Source: Croceibacterium atlanticum
GTDB taxonomy: Bacteria > Pseudomonadota > Alphaproteobacteria > Sphingomonadales > Sphingomonadaceae
Assembly: GCF_001008165.2 (NCBI RefSeq)
Contig: NZ_CP011452.2
Location: forward strand, 1,054,001 to 1,118,000
Length of the DNA stretch: 64,000 bases
Direction: 5' to 3'
Shown here: one piece after another, positions 9,695-20,729 of the stretch
Numbering within the stretch: the first letter of the stretch is position 1
How the letters are laid out: each line of letters begins with the position of its first letter
The notes under the pieces: generated by a model
What the model was told of the DNA's origin: nothing
What the model saw: only the letters and a program-made list of their open reading frames with translations
The model's database searches: none
Position numbers and translations under genes: made by a program

Positions 9695-10398
9695 CTTACG
9701 AGCTCTGGTACTGGCCGGGCATTCAGGGCCGCGGCGAATTCATCCGCCTTGCGCTGGAAGCTGCCGGCGTGGCCTATCGCGACATGGGTAATGAAAAAGG
9801 CGCCGACGCGCTGATGGCGGATATGGCGGCGCGCGATGGCTTCGTGCCCTTCGCCCCGCCCTATATCGTCGCGGGCGACATGGTGATCGGCCAGACAGCC
9901 CATATCCTCGCCTGGCTGGCGGACCGGCATGGTTTTGGCGGGGGCGATCTTGCCACCGATCTGCAACTGATCGAACTGCAACTGACCGTGACCGACATCG
10001 TGGAGGAAATGCATTCGGTGCACCATCCGGTGTCGGGCAATCTCTATTACGAAGACCAGAAAGACGCCGCCGCCCGCAAGGCGGAGGATTTCCGCGAAAG
10101 CCGCATTCCCAAATATTGCGACTATTTCGAAGCGGCTTTGGGTGTGCATCCTGGCCCCTTCGCTCTCGGCGACAGATGGACCCATGTGGACACGTCCCTG
10201 TTCCAGATGATGGAAGGGCTGAATTATGCCTTTCCGCAGCGCATGGCGGCGCTTGGCGGGAACTATCCGCGTCTTTACGCCTTGTGCGAAGCAGTGACGG
10301 GGATCGACGGGATCAAGGCCTATCTGGCTTCCGGTCGCCGGCTCTCCTTCAATGAGGATGGCATCTTCCGCCACTATCCGGAGCTTGACGCGGCATGA
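9691..10398 (+). CDS. glutathione S-transferase family protein, probable CTG start
   Basis: The thioredoxin-fold opening TYELWYWPGIQGRGEFIRL is conserved in this GST group and lies before any in-frame ATG or GTG. The only plausible start is CTG at 9691, which overlaps the bolA stop as CTGA and has an AGGAG site at 9675. That gives 235 residues. A GTG at 9769 would cut the first beta-strand and the N-terminal Tyr. The C-terminal helical domain is complete. The last bases overlap the next gene, pirin, as ATGA. Substrate unknown; grouping with bolA suggests glutathione or redox metabolism. Confidence 0.82.
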   Translation: MTYELWYWPGIQGRGEFIRLALEAAGVAYRDMGNEKGADALMADMAARDGFVPFAPPYIVAGDMVIGQTAHILAWLADRHGFGGGDLATDLQLIELQLTVTDIVEEMHSVHHPVSGNLYYEDQKDAAARKAEDFRESRIPKYCDYFEAALGVHPGPFALGDRWTHVDTSLFQMMEGLNYAFPQRMAALGGNYPRLYALCEAVTGIDGIKAYLASGRRLSFNEDGIFRHYPELDAA

Positions 10399-11279
10399 GC
10401 ATTTTGAAGACGGTCACACCCGTAACCCACGACCTTGGCAATTTCCAGGTGAGACGCGCCGTGCCAAGTGTCGGTTGCCGGATGGTTGGCCCCTTCGTTT
10501 TCATCGACCAGTTCGGGCCTGCCCGGCTCGATCCCGGCCAGGGCATGGATGTCCGCCCGCACCCGCATATCGGGCTGGCCACGGTCACCTGGCTGTTCGA
10601 AGGCGCGATCGAGCATCGCGACAGTCTCGGTACGGATTCCGTCATCCGTCCCGGCACGGTAAACCTGATGACCGCGGGCAAGGGCATCGTCCATTCCGAA
10701 CGCAGTCCGGAGACGGAGCGGAAGGATGGCCCCGCCCTGTATGGCATGCAGACATGGCTGGCCCTGCCCGATGGCAAGGAAGAGATCGAACCGGCATTCG
10801 AAGCGGTCAGCGATCTGCCGGTGATCGAATATAGCGGCGCGCGTGCCCGCATCATCATGGGCACGCTGTGGGGCGAAACAGCACCCACCACGACCTATTG
10901 CGATACGATCAATGCGGAGATCCAGCTTATGCCCGGCGGGATGATTCCGATCGACGCCGAAACGGAAGAACGTGCGCTGATGCTGGTCGGGGGGCAGGCG
11001 ACGCTCGATGGGGAAACCATGCTGCCTTATGATCTGGTGGTGCTGAAACCCGGCGCGGCGATGGAACTGTCCTCCACCGAAGGCGGGCTGATCTTCCTGA
11101 TGGGTGGGGAGGCATTTTCCGCCCAGCGGCATGTCTATTGGAATTTCGTGAGTTCCAGCCGCGACAGGATCGAACAGGCCAAGGAAGACTGGCGGATGCG
11201 CCGGTTCCCGGTTGTGCCTGGCGACGACAAGGAATTTATCCCCCTGCCCAAAACGCCCAAGACAGTATCCTATCCCTGA
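10395..11279 (+). CDS. pirin family protein
   Basis: Pirins are bicupin iron proteins; some act as quercetinase-like dioxygenases, others as redox-sensitive regulators. The 294-residue product has the iron ligands expected in the N-terminal cupin: His56 and His58 (RPHPHIG), His100 and Glu102 (VHSERSP). The C-terminal cupin lacks obvious metal ligands, as usual. It overlaps the upstream GST by 4 bases (ATGA), making a bolA–GST–pirin operon. Confidence 0.93.
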   Translation: MSILKTVTPVTHDLGNFQVRRAVPSVGCRMVGPFVFIDQFGPARLDPGQGMDVRPHPHIGLATVTWLFEGAIEHRDSLGTDSVIRPGTVNLMTAGKGIVHSERSPETERKDGPALYGMQTWLALPDGKEEIEPAFEAVSDLPVIEYSGARARIIMGTLWGETAPTTTYCDTINAEIQLMPGGMIPIDAETEERALMLVGGQATLDGETMLPYDLVVLKPGAAMELSSTEGGLIFLMGGEAFSAQRHVYWNFVSSSRDRIEQAKEDWRMRRFPVVPGDDKEFIPLPKTPKTVSYP

Positions 11280-11280
11280 C

Positions 11281-11318
11281 AAAAAAGGAGCGGCCGGGCC
11301 GATTGGCGCGACCGCTCC
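11281..11318 (-). terminator. rho-independent terminator of the urcA-family gene
   Basis: On the minus strand a stem (arms 11312–11318 and 11287–11293, GGAGCGG) is followed by six T (11286–11281). It lies 23 bases beyond the UrcA-family stop and directly after the convergent pirin stop. Confidence 0.75.
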
Positions 11319-11341
11319 AGGGACTGGCCGGTTTAATTCTG

Positions 11342-11638
11342 TCAGTTGGCCCGAACCGCCACGCCGCTGCGCGACAGCTGCTCCGCAGCCGAATCGAGCG
11401 CCGCATCACGGCAATCCTGCCAGCTGGAAAACTCCTTCAGGCTACGCGAAACCGGGCGTTCGCACACGGCGTTGACGCCAGTGGCAAGGCGGTGGTTGAG
11501 TTCCTTCATGCCTTCGGCGGAATTGATGTCGATATCGCCGAGTTCAATCGTCTGCGTCACGTCCTGGGCCGCGACCGGGGCGATCGTCAGGGCAGAGAGG
11601 GTGGCGACAAGAGCGGCCTTGAGAGCAATGGTCTTCAT
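11342..11638 (-). CDS. UrcA family secreted protein
   Basis: This small 98-residue protein has a clear Sec signal peptide (MKTIALKAALVATLSALTIA…AQ). The mature part resembles the UrcA family of alphaproteobacteria: a short hydrophilic region and two Cys around CERPVSRS and WQDCRDAAL, probably disulfide-bonded. Function unknown. The ATG at 11638 was chosen because it places the signal peptide at the N terminus and has an AAGGAAG site upstream. Confidence 0.75.
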   Translation of the reverse strand: MKTIALKAALVATLSALTIAPVAAQDVTQTIELGDIDINSAEGMKELNHRLATGVNAVCERPVSRSLKEFSSWQDCRDAALDSAAEQLSRSGVAVRAN

Positions 11639-11880
11639 GAGGGCTTCCTTTGCTGAAACTGAATTACGCATCATCGCGTTGAACCCCGGTTTAGGCCCCA
11701 TTCGTCGCACCCGTTTCCCGGCGCTGCCGCAAATTGTCACTTTGTGTAGATCGCGCCGGACGTGCCTTTTCCCCGCAAAGGCAGCTTTTATGCGGCTTGC
11801 GGCGGGCAATCGTGTTTGCGGGCGCGGCCTGGACAGTTACATCTGATACAATTCAGCAAATCTTCGGGCGCCTGCCCTGC

Positions 11881-12945
11881 TCAGCCGCCGTGCCATTCCA
11901 CCCAGGCGCCATGCGGATGTGCCTCTGCCAGCATCACCGCCTCTTCCCCGCCCGGCCAGTAGCGCACGGATAGTTCGTGCCGGAAGGTCTGGCGGTTGGT
12001 TTCCAGCCGGATCCAGGCAAGCGGCTTGTCGGCAGTGGCCTGCGCCCCTGCTTCCTCCATGGCACGGGTGATGGCGTCACGGGTCGCGCCGGGCAGATAT
12101 TGCCACATCACCGAATGGAAGAGGACGCGCGTCACCCCCTTGTCCTGCGGGCGGGCGAGCATTTCCTTCACGAACTCGCCCGCATCCTGCCGCACCAGTT
12201 CAGGCGGCGCGGTTTCCGCCATGGCGATCGCCGTATCCAGCCGCGCCATCCGCTCCGTCGCATCGGCCCAGACATAGGCCTTCAGCCGCAATGCCTGCGC
12301 CGGATCGGCAAGGTCGACCGGGGCGATATCGCAGCCACGGATCGATTCGATCTGCACCTCCGCCGAAGGGGGCGGACCGCCCTTCCATTCCGGCACGATC
12401 TTCATGCGGGACAGGCCCGGCCCGACCTTGACCCCGCCAAGATTGTAGAAATAACGGCCCATCATTGTGTTGACGCCTGCACTGGCGCCTATCTCGTTCA
12501 GTTCGAAACGCGGCCCGAGCCGATCGGACAGCCATAGCAGGCCTGCCATGATGCTGGCCGAACGGCCTGCCTCATTGGTCTGCGGGGGCGAGTCGAGCCA
12601 CGGCATCAGGCGCGCGTCATATTGCCGCGCCAGTTCGGCCACGATGGCGTCCACCGCCCCCTGGTCGGTGGTCAGTCCGGCGTAAACCGGCTCCAGCCGC
12701 CGGTCTTCGCCCGACAGGAACAGATGATGGAGCCCGCCCGCCACGCGCAAGGGCATGGCATCTTCCAGGCTGAGTCCGTGCCAATTGTTCATCCGCCGCG
12801 CGAGGCCGGTATCGGTATCCAGAATGGCCAGTTCCGCACGGATCACCCGCGCCGTCCTGGGCGCGAAGGCGCGTTCCGCATGATCGGCCTGCCAGGCGAT
12901 TGCTTCCCGCACATTGGTAATTTCCATGATCGGCTGATCGGCCAT
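11881..12945 (-). CDS. DUF2332 domain-containing protein
   Basis: The 354-residue cytosolic protein has the conserved [12 protein letters not shown] motif and a C-terminal HGAWVEWH segment found in DUF2332 proteins. The GASAG motif is glycine-rich and reminiscent of nucleotide or SAM binding, but no activity is established for the family. It is divergent from hisG with 42 bases between the starts. Confidence 0.85.
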   Translation of the reverse strand: MADQPIMEITNVREAIAWQADHAERAFAPRTARVIRAELAILDTDTGLARRMNNWHGLSLEDAMPLRVAGGLHHLFLSGEDRRLEPVYAGLTTDQGAVDAIVAELARQYDARLMPWLDSPPQTNEAGRSASIMAGLLWLSDRLGPRFELNEIGASAGVNTMMGRYFYNLGGVKVGPGLSRMKIVPEWKGGPPPSAEVQIESIRGCDIAPVDLADPAQALRLKAYVWADATERMARLDTAIAMAETAPPELVRQDAGEFVKEMLARPQDKGVTRVLFHSVMWQYLPGATRDAITRAMEEAGAQATADKPLAWIRLETNRQTFRHELSVRYWPGGEEAVMLAEAHPHGAWVEWHGG

Positions 12946-12987
12946 CGCCGTTGCCCTTTCCCTTGCCCGCGCTTACATGCCCGCGCC

Positions 12988-13656
12988 ATGGATGGAATGC
13001 CCACACAACAGCTGACCTTCGCCGTACCCAAGGGGCGAATTCTTGACGAAGCGCTGCCGGTCATGGCGCGCGCAGGCGTGGTGCCGGAAAGCGCGTTCCA
13101 CGACAAGGCCAACCGATCGCTGAGTTTCGCGACCGAACGGGGCGATTTGCGGATAATCCGCGTGCGCGCTTTCGACGTGGCGACTTTCGTTGCCTTTGGC
13201 GCGGCGCAGGCCGGAATCGTGGGTTCTGACGTAATTGAAGAATTCGATTATTCAGAACTGTATGCCCCCGTCGATCTGGATATCGGCCATTGCCGCCTTT
13301 CCGTGGCCGTGCCCGAAGGCGACGGGGCGGATGATCCCGGCAATGCCAGCCATATGCGCGTGGCAACCAAATATCCGAACATCACCAGCCGCTGGTTCGA
13401 ACAGCAGGGCATCCAGGCCGAATGCGTGAAGCTGAACGGTGCCATGGAACTGGCGCCCTCGCTCGGCCTGTCGCGCCGAATCGTGGATCTCGTCTCCACC
13501 GGGCGGACCCTTCAGCAGAACGGATTGGTCGAAACGGAAACCATCATGCCGGTTTCCGCGCGCCTGATCGTCAACCGCGCCGCGTTGAAGACCGATGCAC
13601 GCGTGGCCGAACTGGTCGAGCGTTTTCGCGCAATGTCCAATGAGGAAGCAGCCTGA
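12988..13656 (+). CDS. hisG: ATP phosphoribosyltransferase, short form
   Basis: HisG catalyses the first step of histidine synthesis, joining ATP and PRPP. At about 222 residues this is the short form, which needs the HisRS-like partner HisZ; no hisZ is in the window. Visible motifs include [24 protein letters not shown] and the PRPP-loop region [10 protein letters not shown]. The start is ATG 12988 or 12997 (three residues shorter); neither has a strong ribosome-binding site. hisD follows immediately after the stop. Confidence 0.94.
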   Translation: MDGMPTQQLTFAVPKGRILDEALPVMARAGVVPESAFHDKANRSLSFATERGDLRIIRVRAFDVATFVAFGAAQAGIVGSDVIEEFDYSELYAPVDLDIGHCRLSVAVPEGDGADDPGNASHMRVATKYPNITSRWFEQQGIQAECVKLNGAMELAPSLGLSRRIVDLVSTGRTLQQNGLVETETIMPVSARLIVNRAALKTDARVAELVERFRAMSNEEAA

Positions 13657-14942
<1,286 letters not shown>

Positions 14943-14946
<4 letters not shown>

Positions 14947-15395
14947 ACATGTCCGCCCGATCCCGTTCGCGCTCTGCCGCCCGTCTCGCCGCCGTGCAGG
15001 CGCTTTATCAGCGGCAGATGGAATCCATCTCCCTGCCCCGCCTGCTGGATGAATTTCACCAGCACCGGCTGGGCCGGGAAATCGAAGACGCGCAATATGC
15101 CGACGCGGAAGTTGCCTTTTTCGACGATATCGTCAGCGGCGTGGACGCGCGGCTGGAAGAGATCGACACGGTTCTGAGCGAACGCCTTTCCGAAGGCTGG
15201 AGCCTGAAGCGGCTGGACAAGACCATGCTGCAGATCCTGCGCGCCGGGGCTTATGAATTGCTGGCCCGCGCCGATGTGCCGGTGGGCACGGCGATCAGCG
15301 AATATGTCGATGTCGCCCACGCCTTTTTTGACGAGCGCGAGGCGAAATTCGTCAATGGCGTGCTGGATGGCGTGGCCAAGGCAGTGCGCAAATAA
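14943..15395 (+). CDS. nusB: transcription antitermination factor NusB
   Basis: NusB binds boxA RNA with NusE/S10 in ribosomal RNA antitermination. The 150-residue all-helical protein has an Arg/Ser-rich N terminus then AAVQALYQRQME, and the C-terminal signature EYVDVAHAFFDEREAKFVNGVLD. It overlaps hisD by 4 bases. NusB is usually followed by thiL; here an S1/P1 nuclease gene in the opposite orientation stands between them. Confidence 0.95.
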
Positions 15396-15425
15396 GGCGC
15401 ACCGCCCTGACCGCGCGGCTGGCGC

Positions 15426-16253
15426 TCACTCCCCGGCAAAGATCCGGTCGAGATAGGCCGCGATGCGGATACCCGCCTGTTGCAGGCGCAATTCCTCATC
15501 CGGCGTCCAGTCATAATTATACTGCCAGGACAGGACATAGGGGTCTTCCTGCGTGCCGGTCCCGCCACGGCTGTTCTCCGCCGTGGGGTAGATCCTGGCG
15601 CGTAGATCGGCGCTTTCCGCGATCCAGACCTTGGGATCGGTTTCCCACCACTGGATCACCTGTTCCGGCGTCGTCCGCTGCGCCAGCCGTGCGGCATATT
15701 CGCTGTAGCTGAGTTGCTGGCGAGCGATGAAGCCTTCGTCCCACACCCAGTGGAGATTGTTGGGTTCCCCGAACCAGATAACTTTCACATCATTGCCGCC
15801 CCGGTCGTTTCCGTTCCCGGCATGAAGCGGCTGATGCAGATCCCCGGCCAGATGCACGACAAAGCGCAGGGCCAGCGCCTTTTCTTCCCGGCTTACATTG
15901 TCATCGCGCAGAACAGCCGCGAATTTTTCCAGTGCGGTTTCGGCATCACCTTCCGGCGGATGCGGGAACGTATCAGCATCGGTCCCGTCGGGGAGCGTCA
16001 CATAGTGCCAGGCGGACGATTCCTTCTGCCAGAAAGGGGCCGGGTTGGATCGCTGCTCGTCCGGCCAGGTCGATCCTTCGGGAAGGCCCTCCGTCCCCAG
16101 AATCTCCTCGACATGCGCCAGCGTACGGCCGCTGATATTGTCCTGCGCGATCTGTGCAGTGATCCGGTGGCCAATCGGGCCCCAGGCGCCAGCCGGGCTG
16201 GCTGCACACAGGACGAATGCCGTGGTGGCGGCAAATGCGGAAAGAGTTTTCAT
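15426..16253 (-). CDS. secreted S1/P1-type nuclease
   Basis: S1/P1 nucleases are zinc-dependent enzymes that degrade single-stranded nucleic acid. The 275-residue product has a signal peptide cut before Trp24, so the mature protein begins WGPIGH, and the N-terminal Trp and His are zinc ligands in this family. Further ligands sit in HYVTLPDG and HLAGDLHQPLHAG. Export to the periplasm or outside is expected, with a role in nucleotide or phosphate scavenging. It stands alone, divergent from thiL. Confidence 0.92.
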   Translation of the reverse strand: MKTLSAFAATTAFVLCAASPAGAWGPIGHRITAQIAQDNISGRTLAHVEEILGTEGLPEGSTWPDEQRSNPAPFWQKESSAWHYVTLPDGTDADTFPHPPEGDAETALEKFAAVLRDDNVSREEKALALRFVVHLAGDLHQPLHAGNGNDRGGNDVKVIWFGEPNNLHWVWDEGFIARQQLSYSEYAARLAQRTTPEQVIQWWETDPKVWIAESADLRARIYPTAENSRGGTGTQEDPYVLSWQYNYDWTPDEELRLQQAGIRIAAYLDRIFAGE

Positions 16254-16309
16254 GGCCGATGCGATCCTTCGGTTGCGTTTTGCCCTTCGCCTATCGCAAT
16301 GACAGAATG

Positions 16310-17182
16310 ATGGAAGGGGAAACCGACTTTATCCAGATGATGCGCGCACTTGCGCACCATCCCGCCGCGCGCGGATTGTCGGACGATGCTGCCGTGCTGG
16401 AAATCGGCACGGAAACACTCATCCTGACCCATGACATGATGGTCGAAGGCGTGCACTACCTGCCCGATCAGGACATGGCCGATGTCGCCTGGAAACTGGT
16501 CGCCTGCAATGCGTCGGATCTTGCGGCGAAGGGCGCACGCCCGGTCGGCGCGCTGGTGGGGGCCATGCTGGGATCCGGCAATGAAGCCTTTGCGCTGGGC
16601 CTGGGCCAGGCGCTGAACCATTTCGGCCTGCCATTGCTTGGCGGAGATACGGTATCCGGCGGGCCGCCGCGATCCTTCGGGCTGACCGCCATCGGCCGCG
16701 CCACCCATATTCCGGTGCCATCGCGCAGCGGTGCGAAGCCCGGCGATCAGATCTTCGTTACCGGCCCGCTGGGCGCGGCGATGATGGGTTTCGAGGCATT
16801 GCGCGACGGCACCGGCGCGGACAGCACAGCCTATCGCCGCCCGCAAGCACGCTTGGCAGAAGGGCAGGCCCTTGCCCCGTTCGTCAGTGCGATGATGGAC
16901 ATATCGGATGGATTGCTGCTCGATGGCTGGCGCATGGCGAAGGCCAGCGACGTGTCGCTGGCGATAGACAGCGCCGCAGTGCCCATCGCCGCCCCGGAAG
17001 AACGGCGCTGGGACGCCTTGCGCTGGGGCGACGACTACGAATTGCTCTTCACCCTGCCGCCGGAAACGGAACCGCCGGTCCCCGCCGCGCGGATCGGCAC
17101 GGTTGAGCCCGCCGGCTTCGCCTCGCTATTCGTGGATGGGGAACCGGTGACCAATTCCGAAGGGCTCGGCTACCAGCATTAG
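16310..17182 (+). CDS. thiL: thiamine-monophosphate kinase
   Basis: ThiL phosphorylates thiamine monophosphate to the diphosphate cofactor. The ~290-residue product has the family motifs GLSDDAAVLE, THDMMVEGVHY, GGDTVSGG, DISDGLLLDG and GDDYELLF. Two adjacent ATGs (16307, 16310) could start it; the upstream open frame runs into the signal-peptide region of the divergent nuclease gene and is not used. hppA follows 138 bases downstream. Confidence 0.95.
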   Translation: MEGETDFIQMMRALAHHPAARGLSDDAAVLEIGTETLILTHDMMVEGVHYLPDQDMADVAWKLVACNASDLAAKGARPVGALVGAMLGSGNEAFALGLGQALNHFGLPLLGGDTVSGGPPRSFGLTAIGRATHIPVPSRSGAKPGDQIFVTGPLGAAMMGFEALRDGTGADSTAYRRPQARLAEGQALAPFVSAMMDISDGLLLDGWRMAKASDVSLAIDSAAVPIAAPEERRWDALRWGDDYELLFTLPPETEPPVPAARIGTVEPAGFASLFVDGEPVTNSEGLGYQH

Positions 17183-17320
17183 GCACATGACCGTGGCGCC
17201 GGACCGCATCGCCTGCGAATCGATTGCGCTTGCTCCCCCCTCCCCTGAGGGATAGCCCTAGTCATACGTGGACCCGGCAAAAGTTCGGGCCGCGATCATG
17301 GAGAGAGGGGAGGTCAGATC

Positions 17321-19414
17321 ATGGACCTTGTTTTGATAGCAATCGGCCTGGGGCTGCTTGCCGTGCTCTACGGCTTCGTCACCAGCCGCCAGGTGCTCGG
17401 CGCAGCAGCCGGGACGGAAAGAATGCAGGAAATAGCCGGCGCCATTCAGGAAGGCGCCCAGGCCTATCTGAAAAGGCAATATACCACGATCGGCATGGTC
17501 GGCGTGGTCGTGGCAATCGTCGTCGGCATATTTCTGGGGACGACCAGCGCCATCGGTTTCGTGCTCGGCGCGATCCTGTCGGGCGTGGCCGGCTTTATCG
17601 GCATGAATATTTCCGTCCGATCCAATGTCCGTACAGCGGCCGCGGCGCAAACAGGGCTGCAACAGGGCCTGACCCTGGCCTTCCGCGCAGGCGCGATCAC
17701 CGGGATGCTGGTGGCGGGCCTGGCCCTGCTGGCGATTTCGGTATTCTTCTATGTGCTGATCGGGCCGATGGGCCATGCGGCGAATGACCGCATCGTGGTG
17801 GATGCACTGGTCGCGCTGGCATTCGGCGCCTCGCTGATTTCCATTTTCGCGCGGCTTGGCGGCGGCATCTTCACCAAGGCGGCCGATGTCGGCGCGGACC
17901 TTGTCGGCAAGGTGGAAGCAGGCATTCCGGAAGACGATCCGCGCAACCCGGCCGTGATTGCGGATAATGTGGGCGACAATGTCGGCGATTGCGCGGGCAT
18001 GGCCGCCGATCTGTTCGAAACCTATGTCGTTACCGTGGGCGCCACCATGGTGCTGACGGCGCTGCTGGTTAAGGACGTGGGCGGGCTGTTGCTGCCGCTG
18101 ATGGCGCTTCCCCTGCTGATCGGCGGGGCCTGCATCGTCACCAGCATCATCGGCACCTATTTCGTCCGGCTTGGCCGGTCGAACAATGTGATGGGTGCCA
18201 TGTACAAGGGGTTCCTGGTCACGGCGCTGCTGGCGATACCGGCGATATGGCTGGTGACTGCCTATGCGCTGGGCAATATGACGGATCCGATCGGGGATCA
18301 GGGCTTCACAGGCCAGACACTGTTCTATTGCTCGCTTCTGGGGCTCGCCATTACCGGCCTGATCATCTGGATCACCGAATATTACACGGGCACGCAGTTC
18401 CGCCCGGTACGGTCCATCGCCAAGGCTTCGGAAACGGGGCACGGCACCAATGTGATCCAGGGCCTGGCGATCAGCCTGGAAGCAACCGCCCTGCCCACGC
18501 TGGTGATCGTTGCGGGCATCGTCATCGCCTACCAGCTCGCAGGGCTGATCGGTATTGCCTATGCGGCCACTGCCATGCTGGCGCTGGCGGGGATGGTCGT
18601 GGCGCTGGACGCCTATGGCCCGGTGACGGATAATGCCGGCGGCATTGCCGAAATGGCCGGGCTGGATGACAGCGTCCGGGAAAAGACCGATTTGCTGGAT
18701 GCCGTGGGCAACACGACCAAGGCCGTGACCAAGGGCTATGCCATCGGATCGGCGGGCCTTGCCGCGCTGGTTCTCTTTGCGGCCTATACCACCGATCTCA
18801 GGGAGTTCTTCCCGACGCTGGAAGTCAATTTCAGCCTCGAAAATCCCTATGTCATCGTCGGGCTGTTGCTGGGGGCGCTGCTGCCCTATCTCTTCGGCGC
18901 CATGGGCATGACGGCGGTGGGCCGCGCAGCCGGTGACGTGGTGAAGGATGTGCGGGACCAGTTCGCCGCCGATCCGGGCATCATGGCCGGCACCAGCCGC
19001 CCGAACTATGCCAAGACGGTGGATCTGGTGACCAAGGCGGCGATCAAGGAGATGATCGTTCCCTCGCTGCTGCCCGTATTGACGCCAATCGTGGTCTATT
19101 TCGTGATTGCCACGGTGGCCGGGGCCGCAAACGGCTTTGCCGCTCTTGGCGCCCTGCTCCTGGGTGTGATCGTGGGCGGCTTGTTCGTCGCCCTGTCGAT
19201 GACATCCGGCGGCGGCGCATGGGATAATGCCAAGAAATATATCGAAGACGGTAATCACGGCGGCAAGGGAAGCGAAGCCCACAAGGCCGCGGTGACTGGC
19301 GATACGGTTGGCGATCCCTACAAGGACACGGCTGGCCCGGCCGTGAACCCGATGATCAAGATCACCAATATCGTCGCATTGCTGCTGCTGGCAGCTCTCG
19401 CCGCTTCGCACTGA
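17321..19414 (+). CDS. hppA: membrane-bound proton-pumping pyrophosphatase (K+-independent type)
   Basis: HppA couples pyrophosphate hydrolysis to proton pumping across the inner membrane. The 697-residue protein has about 16 membrane spans. The catalytic loop is [19 protein letters not shown] with [21 protein letters not shown]. The cation-specificity motif GNTTKAVT carries Lys467 and Thr470, the pair marking potassium-independent enzymes (potassium-dependent ones have Ala at both). ATG at 17321 follows a strong GGGGAGG site. A terminator follows. Confidence 0.96.
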   Translation: MDLVLIAIGLGLLAVLYGFVTSRQVLGAAAGTERMQEIAGAIQEGAQAYLKRQYTTIGMVGVVVAIVVGIFLGTTSAIGFVLGAILSGVAGFIGMNISVRSNVRTAAAAQTGLQQGLTLAFRAGAITGMLVAGLALLAISVFFYVLIGPMGHAANDRIVVDALVALAFGASLISIFARLGGGIFTKAADVGADLVGKVEAGIPEDDPRNPAVIADNVGDNVGDCAGMAADLFETYVVTVGATMVLTALLVKDVGGLLLPLMALPLLIGGACIVTSIIGTYFVRLGRSNNVMGAMYKGFLVTALLAIPAIWLVTAYALGNMTDPIGDQGFTGQTLFYCSLLGLAITGLIIWITEYYTGTQFRPVRSIAKASETGHGTNVIQGLAISLEATALPTLVIVAGIVIAYQLAGLIGIAYAATAMLALAGMVVALDAYGPVTDNAGGIAEMAGLDDSVREKTDLLDAVGNTTKAVTKGYAIGSAGLAALVLFAAYTTDLREFFPTLEVNFSLENPYVIVGLLLGALLPYLFGAMGMTAVGRAAGDVVKDVRDQFAADPGIMAGTSRPNYAKTVDLVTKAAIKEMIVPSLLPVLTPIVVYFVIATVAGAANGFAALGALLLGVIVGGLFVALSMTSGGGAWDNAKKYIEDGNHGGKGSEAHKAAVTGDTVGDPYKDTAGPAVNPMIKITNIVALLLLAALAASH

Positions 19415-19435
19415 TCGGCATCTGCCACGAACAAG

Positions 19436-19468
19436 GCCCCGCACGGTTTGGCGCCGTGCGGGGCTTTT
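19436..19468 (+). terminator. rho-independent terminator of hppA
   Basis: An 11-bp perfect stem (19436–19446 with 19454–19464, GCCCCGCACGG arm) closes a 7-base loop and is followed by TTTT, 21 bases after the hppA stop. Confidence 0.9.
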
Positions 19469-19532
19469 CACGCCCGGATTAAGCATTTCTTCGCCGGATC
19501 GCGTTACCCGGCAGGCGGCGAAACGCATCGCC

Positions 19533-20729
19533 GTGAAATGCGAAGGTTCCTGTTTTTTGGCCAGCCACGCGCCCCATCAACTCCCCCCCGAAGCGCCCGC
19601 TGCGGCGCGGCCGGTGCGCGCGCCCGCATTGCGCCTGTATCGCGCCGATTGGCGGCAGCTGGAAAATCCGGCGGAACTGGTGCGCTGGGATGCGCTCTCC
19701 CGCTACGCGGTGGAACCCAACCCCTTTTTTGAAAGCTGGTATCTGCTGCCTTCGCTGCGTGCGCTGGACCCCGGCGGATCGGTGGCGATGCTGCTGCTGG
19801 AGGCGGAGGGCCAGCTGGCCGGATTGCTGCCGGTTCAGCGGGCCCGCGATTATTACGGCCACCCCATCCCGCACTGGCGCAACTGGATTCATGCCAATGC
19901 GTTTCTCGGCACGCCGCTTGTCGCCCCCGGTTTCGAAAGGCAGTTCTGGCAGTGCCTGTTCCACTGGGCGGACGAAAACGCCGGAACCGCCCTGTTTTTC
20001 CACATGGCGCAGATGGCGGAAAAGGGCCCGCTGCACCGCGCGCTGGTTCAATACGTGGACGAGGCCGCCCGCCCGGCGGCAACAGTCCTGCGGGAAGAAC
20101 GCGCCGCGCTGATTTCCGACCTGTCGCCGGAAGAATATCTGGAACGATCGCTATCCGGAAAGAAGCGCAAGGAATTGCGGCGGCAGCATCGCCGCCTGTC
20201 CGAAGAAGGCGATCTGACAGTGGAACGCAAGACGGGCGGAGATGCGCTGGCCCAATGGACGGCTGAATTCCTCGATCTCGAACGCTCTGGCTGGAAGGGC
20301 GAGGCGCAATCCGCGCTCGATTGCACGGACCAGACCCGCGCGCTTTTCCGCAATGCACTGCAAGGTGCGGCGGAACATGGCAGGCTTGAACGCATAGCCA
20401 TAAGGCTGGACGGCAAGCCATTGGCGATGCTGGTCAATTTCCTCTGCCCGCCGGGCGCCTTTTCCTACAAGACGGCTTTTGACGAAAGCTTTGCCCGCTA
20501 TTCCCCGGGCGTCTTGCTGCAACGGGAAAATCTTGCCCTGCTGACGCGCTCCGACATTGCCTGGACGGATAGCTGCGCGGCCGCCGATCACCCCATGATC
20601 GATCATTTCTGGCGCGAGAAACGCAATGTCGCCAGCCACAATATCGGCATTGGCGGAAGCTTGCGCCGCATGGCCTTTCGCGTGCTGGCCAGGATCGAAA
20701 CGAACACCTTGCCGAAAGGTATTGCATGA
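19533..20729 (+). CDS. GNAT-type acyltransferase of the CelD/BioF2-like group
   Basis: The ~398-residue protein is related to the CelD/Acetyltransf_6 family, which has a duplicated GNAT fold. The C-terminal half (about 150–330) carries the basic segment SGKKRKELRRQHRRL and RLDGKPLAMLVNF…SYKTAFDESFARYSPGVLL, the characteristic core. Some relatives transfer acyl groups in polysaccharide or capsule synthesis; the substrate here is unknown. The start is probably GTG at 19533; a later TTG is possible. The stop overlaps the next gene by 4 bases, so the acyltransferase and the JmjC-like cupin are co-translated. Confidence 0.8.
   Translation: MKCEGSCFLASHAPHQLPPEAPAAARPVRAPALRLYRADWRQLENPAELVRWDALSRYAVEPNPFFESWYLLPSLRALDPGGSVAMLLLEAEGQLAGLLPVQRARDYYGHPIPHWRNWIHANAFLGTPLVAPGFERQFWQCLFHWADENAGTALFFHMAQMAEKGPLHRALVQYVDEAARPAATVLREERAALISDLSPEEYLERSLSGKKRKELRRQHRRLSEEGDLTVERKTGGDALAQWTAEFLDLERSGWKGEAQSALDCTDQTRALFRNALQGAAEHGRLERIAIRLDGKPLAMLVNFLCPPGAFSYKTAFDESFARYSPGVLLQRENLALLTRSDIAWTDSCAAADHPMIDHFWREKRNVASHNIGIGGSLRRMAFRVLARIETNTLPKGIA

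Noticed and set aside
17258-19528. 756-codon open frame on the minus strand opposite hppA
   Set aside because: It covers the whole hppA gene, is rich in His, Arg and Gln, and shows no domain; GC-rich third positions of hppA keep the antisense frame open.
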